Assembly (NCBI GenBank): GCA_026075535.2
Contig: AP026544.2
Span: 9,920,001 to 9,984,000 of the forward strand
Length of the DNA stretch: 64,000 bases
Source: Tricholoma matsutake
Lineage: Eukaryota > Basidiomycota > Agaricomycetes > Agaricales > Tricholomataceae
Direction of reading: 5' to 3'
Shown: positions 33,108-44,868 of the stretch, one piece after another
Numbering within the stretch: the stretch's first letter is position 1
How the letters are laid out: the number at the start of each line of letters is the position of its first letter
The notes under the pieces: model-generated
Told to the model about the DNA's origin: nothing
Seen by the model: only the letters and a program-made list of their open reading frames with translations
The model's database searches: none
Made by a program: the position numbers and the translations under genes

Positions 33108-33672
33108 ACCCATATCAGTGTGCCTTCTCTTACTTGCGCATATGCCATTGTTTCACCATGCCACATTTGATTACTCATCCTTTCAGCATGAGCTGGAAGT
33201 ACTTGTATATATGTAATCTACTTTTCCTTCATAAGCTGATGTGGCAATGCCAGGCCTCACCTTACATTGTCACTGCCAGTGATTGAGAGGCAGCGCTCGT
33301 CATTAGGACAGCTGCAACCAGACAACCAATTGGATCTGGTTTAGTTACAATTTACTCTATTCAGACAACTATTTTAGTTACAAGCTGAATTCAGTGATAA
33401 CTCTGAGATCAGGCACCTTAGCCAAAGAAGTGATTCATCACAGATCTATCCATTATGTCTGAACCATCAACTGCTAATCCTGGTTCTAATCCTGTTGCTG
33501 CACCAGTGCTACAGGCAAAGATTGATGCACTTACAGCACAAGTGTCACAATTAGTGTCAGTATTGGTAGCATCACAGCCCAGACAAGCAGCAGTACAGCC
33601 AGAGATGACAGTAGACAGAGATGATGAGATGGAGATGGTGGAGTGTGTGTCACAGAATGATGTGCAGATACA

Positions 33673-34321
33673 CTGCTGGCACTGACCTGTGTTTCCCACA
33701 GAAACACAGCCTCAGAAACATGTTTTAAGACTTCTGATTTGCATATCCTTTGGATATTCTCAAGATGTATTTAGACAACATACTAAGGAAATATTTTACA
33801 TGTATCCAAGCTGTATCTGCAAGAAACAGAAAAAGTGAATCCTACAATGTTTCTTCCAGATCCATTCTGGAAACATTTTTCATGGTTCCTTTGTGTAAGT
33901 CAGAGAAACACTTTATATGCAATGATAGCTGTATCTGCAGAAAACACTCAACATGTAATTTTATTATGTGTTTTCTAGTGATACATGTGTAACCATGGTA
34001 ACCCCTTTGTCCTTTGCATGTATCCCTAGAAAACAGATAATAAAATTACATGTTGAGTGTTTTCTGCAGGTACAGCTACAATTACATATAAAGTGTTTCT
34101 CTGACTTACACAAAGGAACCATGAAAAATGTTTCCAGAATGGATCTGAAAGAAACATTGTAGGATACACTTTTTCTGTTTCTCGCAGATACAGCTTGAAT
34201 ACATGTAAAATATTTTGTCTAAATATGTCTTGAGAATATCTCAAGGATATACAAATCAGAAGTCTTAAAACATGTTTCTGAGGTTGTGTTTCTGTGGGAA
34301 ACACAGGTCAGTGCCAGCAGT
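33673..34321. mobile_element. Fold-back palindrome of about 650 bp in gypsy B gag
   Basis: CTGCTGGCACTGACCTGTG at the left is mirrored by CACAGGTCAGTGCCAGCAG at the right. The arms run about 300 bp each, almost to the centre near 33990, so the whole unit is one long hairpin. A TA dinucleotide is on both outer sides, suggesting a Tc1/mariner-like or fold-back MITE, but the end is not exact. Confidence 0.7.
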
Positions 34322-34397
34322 AATGGTGGAGAAGTCTTAAAATGGAAAAATGCACTTACCTAAGTATGTGCCCCCACAAATCTTTGACGGTACCATG

Positions 34398-35519
34398 TAG
34401 GGCACAGCATGGGTAACCCTCGGGTATATGTCCTCATACCCTTACCCGTACCCATGAACACCGTACCTGCACAGGTACGGGTACGGTGTTACCATGGGTT
34501 TCCATGGGTTACCCATGGTTATATGCGGGTTTCGAGAATAATACCTATTTTATTAATTTATTATACTAAACTAAGTTAATAGAAACCCCCTCACTCGCGT
34601 TTGGAGCGAGGGAGGGGGTGGTGGACCTATTCTAATAAATAAATTACATTAAATTAATATAGAAAACCCCCCTCTGCATTTCAAGTGAGGGAGGGGGTGG
34701 TGGTGCCTATAGTCAATGAAAACAAAATGAAAAACCCCCCCTCTCACATTTGGAGTGAGGGAGGGGGGTGGTGCCTGTAGTTGTTGATCCCCGTTTCCAC
34801 CCCACAAGCAGTTGCTCGTGGCGGCAGTGGGGTCCTCGGGTCCTCCTCCTGGTCATCGTCATCATTCCACCCGCTATCCACCCCACGAGCAGTTGCTTGT
34901 GAGGCTGGGGCGGGTGGTGTGCCATCGTGATGTGATGGCATTGGTGTGGGGTCGTTCCATGTGAACTCCTCATTCCATGTGAACTCCTTGTTCTGAAGGA
35001 ATTCTACCCTAGGAGATGAAAGAAACAAAATAGTTAGTTTATGAAAAAAGAAATGAACGAAAAAAAAACTTACCATGGGCCCAAACAACGCAATCACGTT
35101 GTTTGGGCCCAGGTGACGTGGCACTGTTGGGTGTGTGTCGTCAGCTGTCATCATCTGTCGTTATCAGTAGTTTAGAACCTGAAAAAGAAGAAACATAATC
35201 AATTAGTTTGAAAAAACAAGAAATGAAATACTAAAAAACTTACTATAGGCCCAAATGACGATTCACATCATTTGGGCCATGCTATGGTGGTGGTTGGATC
35301 GTTGTATAGTTTAGAATTAGATGTGTCATGAGTATTCAACAAAGTCAGATGATTACTCACCTGACCAAAATCTGGGTACCGGCATATCCGCACATACCCG
35401 TAACACCATGAAAAAGGGTACGGTGTTGCCCGGGCATGGCAATCCCATACCCATACCCATACCTGTGCATACCTGTGACCGGAAACACATGGTGTTACCT
35501 GTGCCCATGCCGTGCCCTA
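34398..35519. mobile_element. hAT-N1, non-autonomous hAT element
   Basis: 1122 bp with ends TAGGGCACAGCATGGG and the complement of CCCATGCCGTGCCCTA, flanked by the 8 bp duplication GTACCATG (34390-34397 and 35520-35527). Removal restores gypsy B gag in frame (FDGTM-ENTK). It has no transposase. It contains, read on the minus strand, two intron-like blocks beginning GTAAGTTTTTT and two palindrome units (34802-34821, 34882-34904), plus subterminal GGTAC/GTACC repeats. Confidence 0.9.
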
Positions 35520-36482
35520 GTACCATGGAGAATACAAAATCTTTCATCAGCTCTATAGTATTGTATATCCATGGGAGGAAGCCAGAGTTTCATACAGCCA
35601 AGTCTAGGATAATGTTTGCTCTCTCGTATATTCAGGGGGGGAAAGCACAGTTCTGGAGAAACAAGGCTATTAATCAAATTGCCATGGGAAACAAACCATT
35701 TGCAACTTTCAAGGAATTTTTGGAGAGATTGGAGGCACAGTTTGGGGACCCTAACCCAAAGGCAACAGCCAATGCTAAACTAAAAACCATGTGCCAAGGT
35801 TCCCTAATGGCGGATGAATTTATTTTGCAGCTCAAAGTGGAAGCTTCACAAATGGACATGGGAGAAGCCACATTGGTAGAATTTTTGAAAGCAGGATTGA
35901 ATCCCTCTTTATTCAAGTCTATCTACCAACTACCTTCTATGCCAGAGAAGTTGGACAAGTGGTATAATTGGGTGATGCGCCTTGATTGGCAATATCAGCA
36001 GAATCAAAGTTGATGTATGGAAGTAGTAAATCTGGAAAGCCATCAGGAGGAAAGTCTGAGAAAGAAAAGGTGCCTCAGGCGCAAACTCTGAGGGCACAGC
36101 CACTGGCCATGGCAGTGACACTTATTGTTGCAGAGTCAGTAGTATCAGACGCTATGGAGGTTGATCAGGTGGGGAGATGAGCCCCACTTAAATGTTTTAA
36201 CTGTGGGCAGTTAGACATATTTCTAGGAATTGCAGGCAGAAGAGAAAAATCAGGGAAGCTACAATTGAGGAAGTGAAGCAGGAGGAAGCAGGCAGCAGAA
36301 TTTTGTGGAAGAGTCCCAGTGAAGGTTTCCCCATTGGTGACCCAGAATCACTGCAATGTACTAGTATCCGAGGAAACCCAGGGCAAACCAAAAATGGAAA
36401 TTGATGAGGAGGACAACCAACTTCAATCATGTGACAAAGAAAATTGCCAAGCACTATTTCCAAAAACCCCTAAATTCTTTAT

Positions 36483-39400
36483 TTGCCACAGCAAATAGAA
36501 CCCAAAATTACCTTGACTGTAGGATTGAAGACAGTGGACATGCACACAGTGATTGATGTGGAGGTGTTGCTCAATAGCAGTGCTACAGGATTATTTATTA
36601 ATTGGTCCTTACTTACCAGAAATGGTATTAGCACATGCAAGCTATCACAACCTATAATGGTGTACAATATTGATGGAACAATTAATCATGGAGGAACCAT
36701 TCAGGAGGAGGTGACCATGGTACTAAGGTATCAGGGGCATCAGGAACAAGCCATATTTGAAGTATGTGATCATGGAAAAACCAATTTAATTATAGGATGT
36801 CCGTGGTTATGGAAGCATAATCCTGAAATTGATTGGAAGACTGGGAAAGTACAAATGACTCGTTGTCCTAAGGAATGTAATGTGTATGGGAGGAAGATGA
36901 AAAAGGAGAAGAAGGAAAAGAAAGAGAAAGAACGTCCAAGGAAGTATTCTGTTACAATGGAGGAAATGGAGGATGAGAAAATGCCAAATGGGGAAGTTCT
37001 GATCATGATCAAGAAGGAAGAGCAGAAGCAAACCTTCAGAGCAATTCATGGAGGACAGTCATGGGATAAGAATATCATGAAGGTGGAGAAGCCAGTGGAG
37101 GAGTGGGTACCAAAAGCATATCATGAATATCTGTCAGTCTTTCAGAAGAAGGAGTCTGAGCAAACACCGGTGTGGAAGCCATGGGATCATGTGATCGAGA
37201 TGAAAGTCATGGTTTATACTGAAGAAGTCAAAGGTATATCTGTTATCTCCAAAGGAACAAGAAGTTGATGTGTTCCTAAATGAGCAATTACGCAAAGGAT
37301 ACATACGACCTTCAAAATCGCCACAGACATCACCAATATTCTTTGTGCCAAAGAAAGATCAGAGAAAGAGGATGTGTACAGATTATAGGTATCTGAATGA
37401 GTGGACAGTGAAGAATGCATACCCCCTGCCTTTGATCTCAGAAATAATTGACAAGGTGGAAAAAGCCAAGGTTTTTACAAAATTGGATCTACGATGGGGA
37501 TACAATAACATATGAATAAGCAAAGGAGATGAGTGGACGGCTGCATTTGCCACAGGTCGAGGATCCTTTGAGCCACTTGTCATGTTTTTCAAAATGACCA
37601 ATAGTCCCCCAACTTTCCAAAATATGATGAATGATATTTTCAAGGATGTAATGGACAAAGGTGTGGTAATAATATTTATTGATGACATTCTGATATTCAT
37701 GGAGGATGGAGAAAATCATGAAGCGATAGTGCAGGAGGTGCTACAGAGGTTAGCAGAGAATGATCTATTTTTGAAACTGGAGAAGTGTGTGTTCGGGCCA
37801 AGCAAGATTGAGTTCCTAGGATTATTGATCAGCCCTGATGGAATTAAGATGGATCCGATCAAGGTACAGGTGATCACTGATTGGCCTGCACCCATCCATG
37901 TCAAGGAGGTTCTAGCCTTCTTGGGACTCACAAACTATTATCATCACTTTGTGCATAATTTTTCCAAAATTGCTGCACCATTACATAACCTTATGTGAAA
38001 GGGAGTAGTGTGGAGGTGGGGGGAACAGCAGCAGACAGCATTTGAGGAGTTGAAGAGGAATTTTGTGGAGGGACCAATATTAGCCCCAGTAGATTTCATG
38101 TGCCCCTTGCGAGTGGAATCAGATGCATCCGACTTTGCTACTGGAGTGGTATTATCAATGCTGTGCAAAGATGACAAATGGCATCCTTGTGCATATTTGT
38201 CCCAAGGGTTGAATGATGTGGAGAGGAATTATGATGTGCATGATAAAGAAATGTTGGGTATAATACAAGTGTTGGAGGCATGGAGACATTATTTGGAGGG
38301 ATGTATGCATCAGATTAGTGTTGCCTTGATTGGCTTGGGGCATTTGTGTATTTTTGAAATAACTTGACACAATGCACTCAGCCTGCTTAGTGTTGAGAGA
38401 GGACCCATCGACTTTTGGGGCTCTCTATCTCACAATGGGCAAGTTCCAAGGCAGTTGACCCATGGTTGACTCGTAGTTGACTCACAGTTGACTCGTGGTT
38501 GACTCGCGGTTGAGCACCTCATTAAATAATCCTACCAAATTGAGCACTTCGATTTATGGATCCTTTTACATAAGAATGAACATCTGTTAAAATCAATTGC
38601 TTCATGATAGTGACCAGTGATTGGCATCAGACTCTTCCATGGCATAGGAGATGATAGAATAAAGAGTCCAGATATCCAGTCAAGCCAGAAGGTGCAAACA
38701 CATCGAGAACTGTAATACTAACAAGCACAATCACGTGACACATGGGAACCTGCCAAACTCACATCGACCCTACCCCATTTCACTCTATGTAACATCTGTA
38801 AGTCTTTTCACTGTTATTCTTTTCAATTACTAACATTTTTTTTCTATTCATCATTAGGTTATCTCATGCAAGATACAACAATGACACATGCTGCCTCCTC
38901 CCCATCCAAATTGGATGTGAGGAATTTTATTTTGGGTTTGAAGGTTGTGAGGGGCGGTCGCCAGGGAGCCTACCCGCCAGGTTGGAGATGAGGGAGTGCT
39001 CAAAGCACTACCACCACGAGCTGACAACAACTGCCTAACACCGGCCAAGAAGATGTCAATCATCAATGTCATCTTGGGCTGTAGGTAAGTTTTTGTTATG
39101 ATTCATTTTGTGTAACTAATCTTGTTCTTTTAATAGCTTCTTTAGTTCTGCCTACCACAACGGCTACACCACCTTCCAAACAACAGCAAATGATAACATT
39201 GCACCACTATGACAGGGTGTCAAACACTGACAGAACCACAGAGACAGCAGAGAGATGGCAGAAACAGAACAGGAACAACAACAGAGCAACACCAGGAGGC
39301 TTGAGCTATGGCAGGGCGTAGACAAGTGATGCAACCATGGAGATGGCAGAGATGCGGTGGAAACAGAACAGAGACAACAGAAGAGGAACACTGGGAGACT

Positions 39401-42384
39401 TGAGCAGCTGCGAGGTACACCACCCTCACCCCTGCTTCACTCCCCATCCCCCTTGAACCTAGCACCCACCACCGCTGTGAGCAACTGCTCACAGGGTGGA
39501 TCACGGGTGCTACTGGCAAATGCTCGTGGGGTAGAATCCCCCAGTGCTATTGACCATTGATGACCATTAGCAACAACAGATAAGTAATTTTCTTTTCTTT
39601 TCTCTTTTCATTTTCATGTTGCTAATTAATGTTTTTAGGTGCTCATTCTACTATTTGATGCCAGCAACACCCAGAACAACAAAATCCCCCCGATAGCACC
39701 CGCCCACAATGCTATGAGCAGCTGCTTGTGTGCATCACGAGTGCTGGCAGTGTAGGATGACGATCTCGAAGCCCCATGATGACATGGCACCAACCCCCAG
39801 CCCTACGAGCAACTGCTCGTGGGATGGATCACCAGTGCTCGCATCAACAATGATGGCAACACATGCTGGGCCCCAGAACAACTGACATAAGCGATGGTAG
39901 CAGCAGTGGAGAGCCCTACGAACGCACACCAATGAGGCCCAAGAGACATCGACACATCTCTTGGGCCACAGGCGAGTTTCTTTTATTCATTTCCTGGTAA
40001 TTCCTAACTAATCTTACACTTTTTCATAGGATCTCTAGTCCTAGTTCCTACGGCAACAACCAGCCTTCCAAACCACCACGATCATTCACTACAGCTTTAA
40101 GCAACTGCTCGTGGCATAGATCAGGGGTGGAAACACGCTATGCAAACAGGGAAATGGCAGGGTGTGAGCTGGTAGCAACAGCAATATCATGTATTGTATG
40201 TAGTTCTAATTAGAAATATTAAATTGTTGCAGTTCCAAGTACAAAATAAAGTTTTCAAGTGAACTATTCTCGACGTCAATCATTGAGCCAAACTGTCATG
40301 AAATGAATAGTTATTACTAAAGTATATTACTTAACTACAAATGTCAACTCCCAGTCAAACACAAGTTAAGTATGAGTCAACTACAAATCAACTGCCTCAA
40401 GGCTTGCCCATTGTGTCTATGTAAATATTTTCAGAATTCTATACATGGATAGGGAGCGTCAAAAGTCGATGGGTCCTCTCTCAACACTAAGCAGGCTGAG
40501 TCCATTGTGTCAAATTATTTCAAGAATACAAAAATGCCCAAGTCGGTCAAGGCAACACTACATCAGATTGAAATCTGGATGGATCATCAAAATCTGCAAT
40601 ACTTCATGTCAGCCAAAAAGCTTCACTGCTGGCAAGCACATTGGGCACTATTGCTATCGCATTTTTATTTTTATTTGGTCAACAAAGTGGGAAGCTTAAT
40701 GAGGAAAGCAGATGCATTATCCAGACATATTGATCACAAAAGGGGGTGGAGGAGGACAATAAAAATTTTACCTTACTCAAACCTGAATACTTTTACATTT
40801 GTGCTATGCGTCAAGGGCATCTACTAATAGATAGCTCAGAAGCAGAAATATTGGCTAAAATTGGACAATGTTCAGAAATGGATGATGAAGTAGTGGAAGC
40901 TGTGAAAGCTCTGAAGGGAGAGAAGAAGGGTAATATTAAAGGAGATGAATGGGCTGAGGAGCAAGAGTTGGTGTTATTCTGAGGAAAGGTGTATGTACTG
41001 AAGGATCAGGATTTGCAAAGGGAGATTGTCCAGTTACATCATAATATGCCAACTGCTGGACATTGGAATTAGTAATGAGAAATTATTGGTGGCCTGGAAT
41101 TTCTAAATATGTGTTGGGGTATGTGGATGGATGTGATATGTGCATGAGGGGGCAGAAATTTCCAGAGAAACCTGCAGGGAAATTAATGCCAAACCCCATA
41201 CCAAACCACCATGGTGAGATATATCTGTGGATTTTATCATGGGTTTACCCGAGGCTCAAGGGTACGATGCAATATTCATAGTATGTGACTGCTTCACAAA
41301 GGAGGTCCATATTATTCCTACTACAGAAACCTCATCATTGGGCTTGGCACACCTCTACCTAAATCAGGTATGGCAGTTACATGGATTACCTGATACCATT
41401 ATCTCTGATCGTGGACCACAATTTGCTTCTGCATTTATGCGAGAATTAAATAACATATTGGGGATTCAAACTAAATTATCTACAGCATATCATCTGCAAA
41501 CTGATGGGCAGACAGAGAGAATGAACCAGGAGTTGGAGCAGTACCTACACATGTTTGTCAACTACCAACAAACTGACTGGCCTGAATGGTTGGCAATTGT
41601 CAAATTTTCCCACAATAACAAATTCCATTTGGCTACTTCCATGTCACCCTTCTTCGCTAATTACAGGTATCATCCCCACATGGGAATAGAACCCCAAAGG
41701 GAAGTTAAGGTACAATCAGCAGAAGACTTTGTATCTAAGATGCAAAAGGTACAGGAAGAAGCAGAGGTGGCATTGATGAAAGCACATGATGATACGATGT
41801 GACACACAGATCATACTCGAGGTCTTGCTCCAGAGTACAATGTTGGTGACTTGGTATGGCTAAGTACAAAGGACCTAAATATTCCATGACCTTCTAGGAA
41901 ACTCACAGAGAAACAAGTTGGCCCATATGCAATCTCTAAAGTAATTTTGCCTAATGCAGTAGTGTTAAAATTACCTCGATCATTCAAGACTGATCCCAAG
42001 ATTAACATTTCCCACCTATGCCCCTACTGCCTGCCCACTATTCCTGGCCAACAAACCACTCCACAACCTCCAATAATAGTAGAAGGTGCTCCAGAATATG
42101 TAGTCAAAGAAATTCTAGACTCACGTCTTCAATGGAATAAATTGGAGTTCTTAATAAAGTGGAAGAACTATACTGACAAAAACAATTTGTGGGAACCCAA
42201 AGAGAATTGTAAGCAAGCCTGTAATGTGATTGCCCAATTCTTTAATGTAATCCAAATGCTCCACGTCATATTGCCAGAATGGTGTGTGAGGGGATGGAAT
42301 TCCACTGTTACCAAAATTTCACAGAGGGGACAGATACAATATTTTCTCACCTGGAAGTCAAGGCATAAAAGGGGGCTAATATAA
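36483..42384 (+). pseudogene. pol: Pol of gypsy B: protease, RT, RNase H, integrase, chromodomain
   Basis: The protease site reads LLNSSATGLF in place of LLDSGATGLF; both changes fit CG to CA. RT (37270-37998) keeps FIDDILIF and LDLRWGYNN but has TGA at 37513, where NNIRISKGDEW is expected. RNase H begins VWRWGEQQQTAFEEL (38011), is split by hAT-N2, and resumes IWMDHQNLQYF (40573). Further TGA stops at 40979, 41800 and near 41888 fall at expected Arg codons. Integrase has NYWWPGISKY, DFIMGLP, SDRGPQF and NQELEQY; the chromodomain is at 42090-42240 (LIKWKNYTDKNNLW). Several frameshifts. Confidence 0.88.
38316..40560. mobile_element. hAT-N2, 2.2 kb non-autonomous hAT element
   Basis: Flanked by the 8 bp duplication CATCAGAT (38308-38315 and 40561-40568). 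Inverted ends of about 105 bp start TAGTGTTGCCTTGA. Removal restores RNase H in frame (GCMHQ-IEIWMDHQNL). No transposase. Inside are tandem GTTGACTCGTG units (38456-38510), several palindrome units (39475, 39712, 39802, 40096) and at least three intron-like segments on the plus strand (for example GTAAGTTTTTG...TTTTAATAG near 39085-39136). Confidence 0.92.
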
Positions 42385-42779
42385 GGAAACAGCCCCATTA
42401 CTTAATAAGATTTCATTTTTATTTTATTACATCGAATTATGCTACATTACCCTGAATTATGCTACACTTTGCTAGTGTGAGAATTTTATTTCACACATCA
42501 ATATGTATGTGCATGTATGAGCACATTGATAGCAACAATGTACAATATATGTAACATAGTATATAAACCTTGAATATACACCTAGGGGACCCCAGTTGTG
42601 TTCTCTTAGGTATTCCACCTACACTTGTGGTGCAAAATGCCTTTTTCAACCAACTATTCTATTAATAACCCCTCACATCAACACCATCAATTTCCCCATC
42701 ATGTGTGGGCATCCTGCTCCCTTCTTGTAGAGAGAACCTGAATGGTCTCAGCTAGCAGATAGTGAGTGTTGCACTAACA
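42380..42779 (+). repeat. 3' LTR of gypsy B
   Basis: 400 bp, about as long as the 5' LTR, but starting TATAAGG instead of TGTTAGG. A purine run AAAAGGGGGCTAA precedes it. The stop of pol (42382-42384) falls in its first bases. Confidence 0.9.
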
Positions 42780-42784
42780 AGATG

Positions 42785-43378
42785 GAGATGCTGATGACAA
42801 CTAGCATGGACAACACACAAATGACAGCAAACAACAATGCCAGACAGCAGCAAACAACAACAATGAACAGTGGTGAACAGCGACAGCAAATGGTGGCAAA
42901 CAATGGCGGTGAATGGCAGCAAACAACAACAACAACAAATGGCAGCAAACAGAAACAACAAATGACAGCAAACAAGACCAATGAATGATGATGGTGGGCA
43001 GTGGGTTGCAGACAATGATGGGCGATAGTGGTGGCCTCTCCCCCCCCCCACATATTTTTCGCCCCCATTGTGCTACACCCTCTCCTCCCCCTTCCCTCGC
43101 ACATCCTGCAAGGTAGGGCTCTTTTACTTTAGGTTTTTATTTTATTTTATTATGCATCTGCTCGCTTGCCCCTTGCCTGTGAGAGGTATATGTTTAGTTT
43201 ACTTTATTCTATAATTTGTATTATGTATGTGGTCAGGACCAGTTCAGTTGTGGGCTGGTTATCACTGGTCCTGCAACTGTTAAGTGACTGTGATGGACCA
43301 GTTTATACCAGTTCAGTCTGTGGTTGTGTGTAAATTCTGAAATGCATGAACTGGACTGGACTGGACTTTCAAACACTG
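42785..43378 (+). mobile_element. Right part of the hAT-like element split by gypsy B
   Basis: Low-complexity CAGCAAACAACAA sequence, then repeats of ACTGG/CCAGT ending GGACTTTCAAACACTG, which mirrors the end at 32093. No gene. Confidence 0.45.
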
Positions 43379-43991
43379 GCTGTGAGCAAGTGCTCAAGGG
43401 GTGGAAATGGGGAGCAATGGGGAGGGGACAACTACCAGACAGCCAGCCACAAGGACAATGAGGACTGCAAGGACAATGAGGTGGACAGGGATGATACTGA
43501 TGACAAGCAAAGCAGGACAAACAATAAACAATTGGGGGAAAACAAATGAGGACACCAGGGACGATGGGGAGCAGGCCCATCCCTTGCATTTTTCACGAAG
43601 GAGGTTTTTATCATTAATTAGTTTTGTCCCTGTTAACTAGTTTAATGAAAATTTTTAATATTTGTGTTGCCCCCTCATGCAAATGTGAGCATTCTTCAAA
43701 TAAAAAGCCTTATTGTCTGTTGCTTAGGTATGTATACAGAGTGTAGTTAAGTTAGTTGAAGGTTATACAATACAATACACTATGTTTAACAATGTAGAAC
43801 ATCAAATAGAAGGCAAAAAAAGAGTCAAAAGCATGGTGTATATTTGTGGTGTTGCACCTGCGGTGTTTCACAACAGACCATGGGTACAACCTGTCACCAT
43901 GGTTGCAGTGTTAGAATGGGTACGGTGTACACAGGTACAGGTGCAGTATGTGAAATTTTACCCATGGTGTGACCCATGCTACACCCTAGCC
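43379..43991. other. Palindrome unit and one end of another hAT-type element
   Basis: A palindrome unit starts at 43379. From about 43850 to 43991 there are ACAGGT/CCATGGGT subterminal repeats ending CCATGCTACACCCTA, very like the ends of hAT-N3. On the minus strand this end follows the zinc knuckle of copia gag directly. The opposite end was not found. No gene otherwise. Confidence 0.5.
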
Positions 43992-44760
43992 CAGTATGAC
44001 CACAAACTGGATTAGAGCAAACCTCAGTCAAGTGTTGGTGATTACATGTCTGGGTTTGTGTTGTGAGCACATGGGAGCTAGTTGACTGTGATGGTCTCAT
44101 TATGGAAGGCAGCACATCACATGCAGGTAGTTGGCCATGAAGTGTGAGTTGGACAATTACTTTACTTGATGTCTTTGTGTTTATGAGGATGCTGACAAGT
44201 GTATTCCAGGGCTTCAGCATAGATCCTAACACAACCATATGAAACTGTGGGTCTGTCATCAAACCATCTTGATTGTTCGCCCTCTCCCATGCAACACATA
44301 ATGCAGCAAAGTGCGTGTCCAGATCACCACCATCTATGTACTTGATTGCACACAATCTATTCTCAGCATCCATCAACCCCAAATCAGTGCCAGCATCAAA
44401 GTGGTCAGTAGGTGATTTCCATGTTTCCAGAGCAGTCCCATCAGTCTTGACACCGTGTACAACAGGGTTCTTGACATTCAAGACAATCAAACCCTGGACA
44501 TTATGCATCACACTGGTCCCATTCCTCCTGAGATGGGTTTTGAGACCCCCAGTATGCAGTTGGGGTCGGTGCTGTAGTAGTAACAAGTGGGAGAGGTCAC
44601 AGCAGGGAACTGTCAATGTAAAGTAACATGCCTCAGGACTTTACGGTGGCCAGTATTGCTTTCTTAAATTTGGTCCAGTTCATACCATTAAACTTCTCAT
44701 CACTCAGTAAGAGCCTGTTCAGGTGCCATTCTTGGTTGTGTGCCTGTGTCAAAACCAAGG
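43992..44760 (-). pseudogene. Ty1/copia gag
   Basis: Reads from about 44760 (EWHLNRLLLSDEKFNGMNWT, KFKKAILATVKS) through a UBN2-type capsid region (ALETWKSPTDHFDAGTD, CAIKYIDGGDLDTHFAAL, WNTLVSILINTKTS) to a zinc-knuckle start (VCSNPVCGHTG) at 43992, where a hAT-type end cuts it. Stops include TGA after ATVKS. With the pol at 29300-32092 it forms one element now spread over about 15.7 kb. The protease region between them is missing. Confidence 0.8.
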
Positions 44761-44868
44761 CCCACATGGCCCTCTGATGAGCAGAGTGTAAATCAGCTTC
44801 TTCAGCATGTTCAGAATATCATGATATGATAAGGCAACACCATTCATCATTCCAATCTCCCGCAATCC

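Larger units (their letters stand above)
33455..36470 (+). pseudogene. gag: Gag of gypsy B, interrupted by two insertions
   Basis: Starts MSEPSTANPGSNP with a coiled region (AKIDALTAQVSQLVSVLVAS), is cut near 33672 by the fold-back palindrome, resumes at KYVPPQIFDGTM (34363-34397), is cut by hAT-N1, and continues ENTKSFISSIVLYI...YIQGGKAQFWRN (35528-36013). The zinc knuckle KCFNCGQL near 36190 has lost one base compared with the fragment at 56650-56936, where the frame goes on RHISRNC. Gag packages the element RNA; this copy is non-functional. Confidence 0.85.
32693..42779 (+). mobile_element. Ty3/gypsy chromovirus B with three nested insertions
   Basis: LTRs at 32693-33094 and 42380-42779, flanked by the 5 bp duplication AGATG (32688-32692 and 42780-42784). 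Coding on the plus strand: gag, protease, RT, RNase H, integrase, chromodomain. Three inserts lie inside: a fold-back palindrome (about 33673-34321), hAT-N1 (34398-35519) and hAT-N2 (38316-40560). Removing them leaves about 6.1 kb, close to the size of family A. Protease active site, frameshifts and at least four TGA stops show it is dead. Confidence 0.92.

Noticed and set aside
32093..43378. A single hAT element with a clean 8 bp duplication around gypsy B
   Set aside because: The inverted ends match, but the flanks GAGTGGAT and GCTGTGAG do not, so the two ends are not proven to be one insertion.
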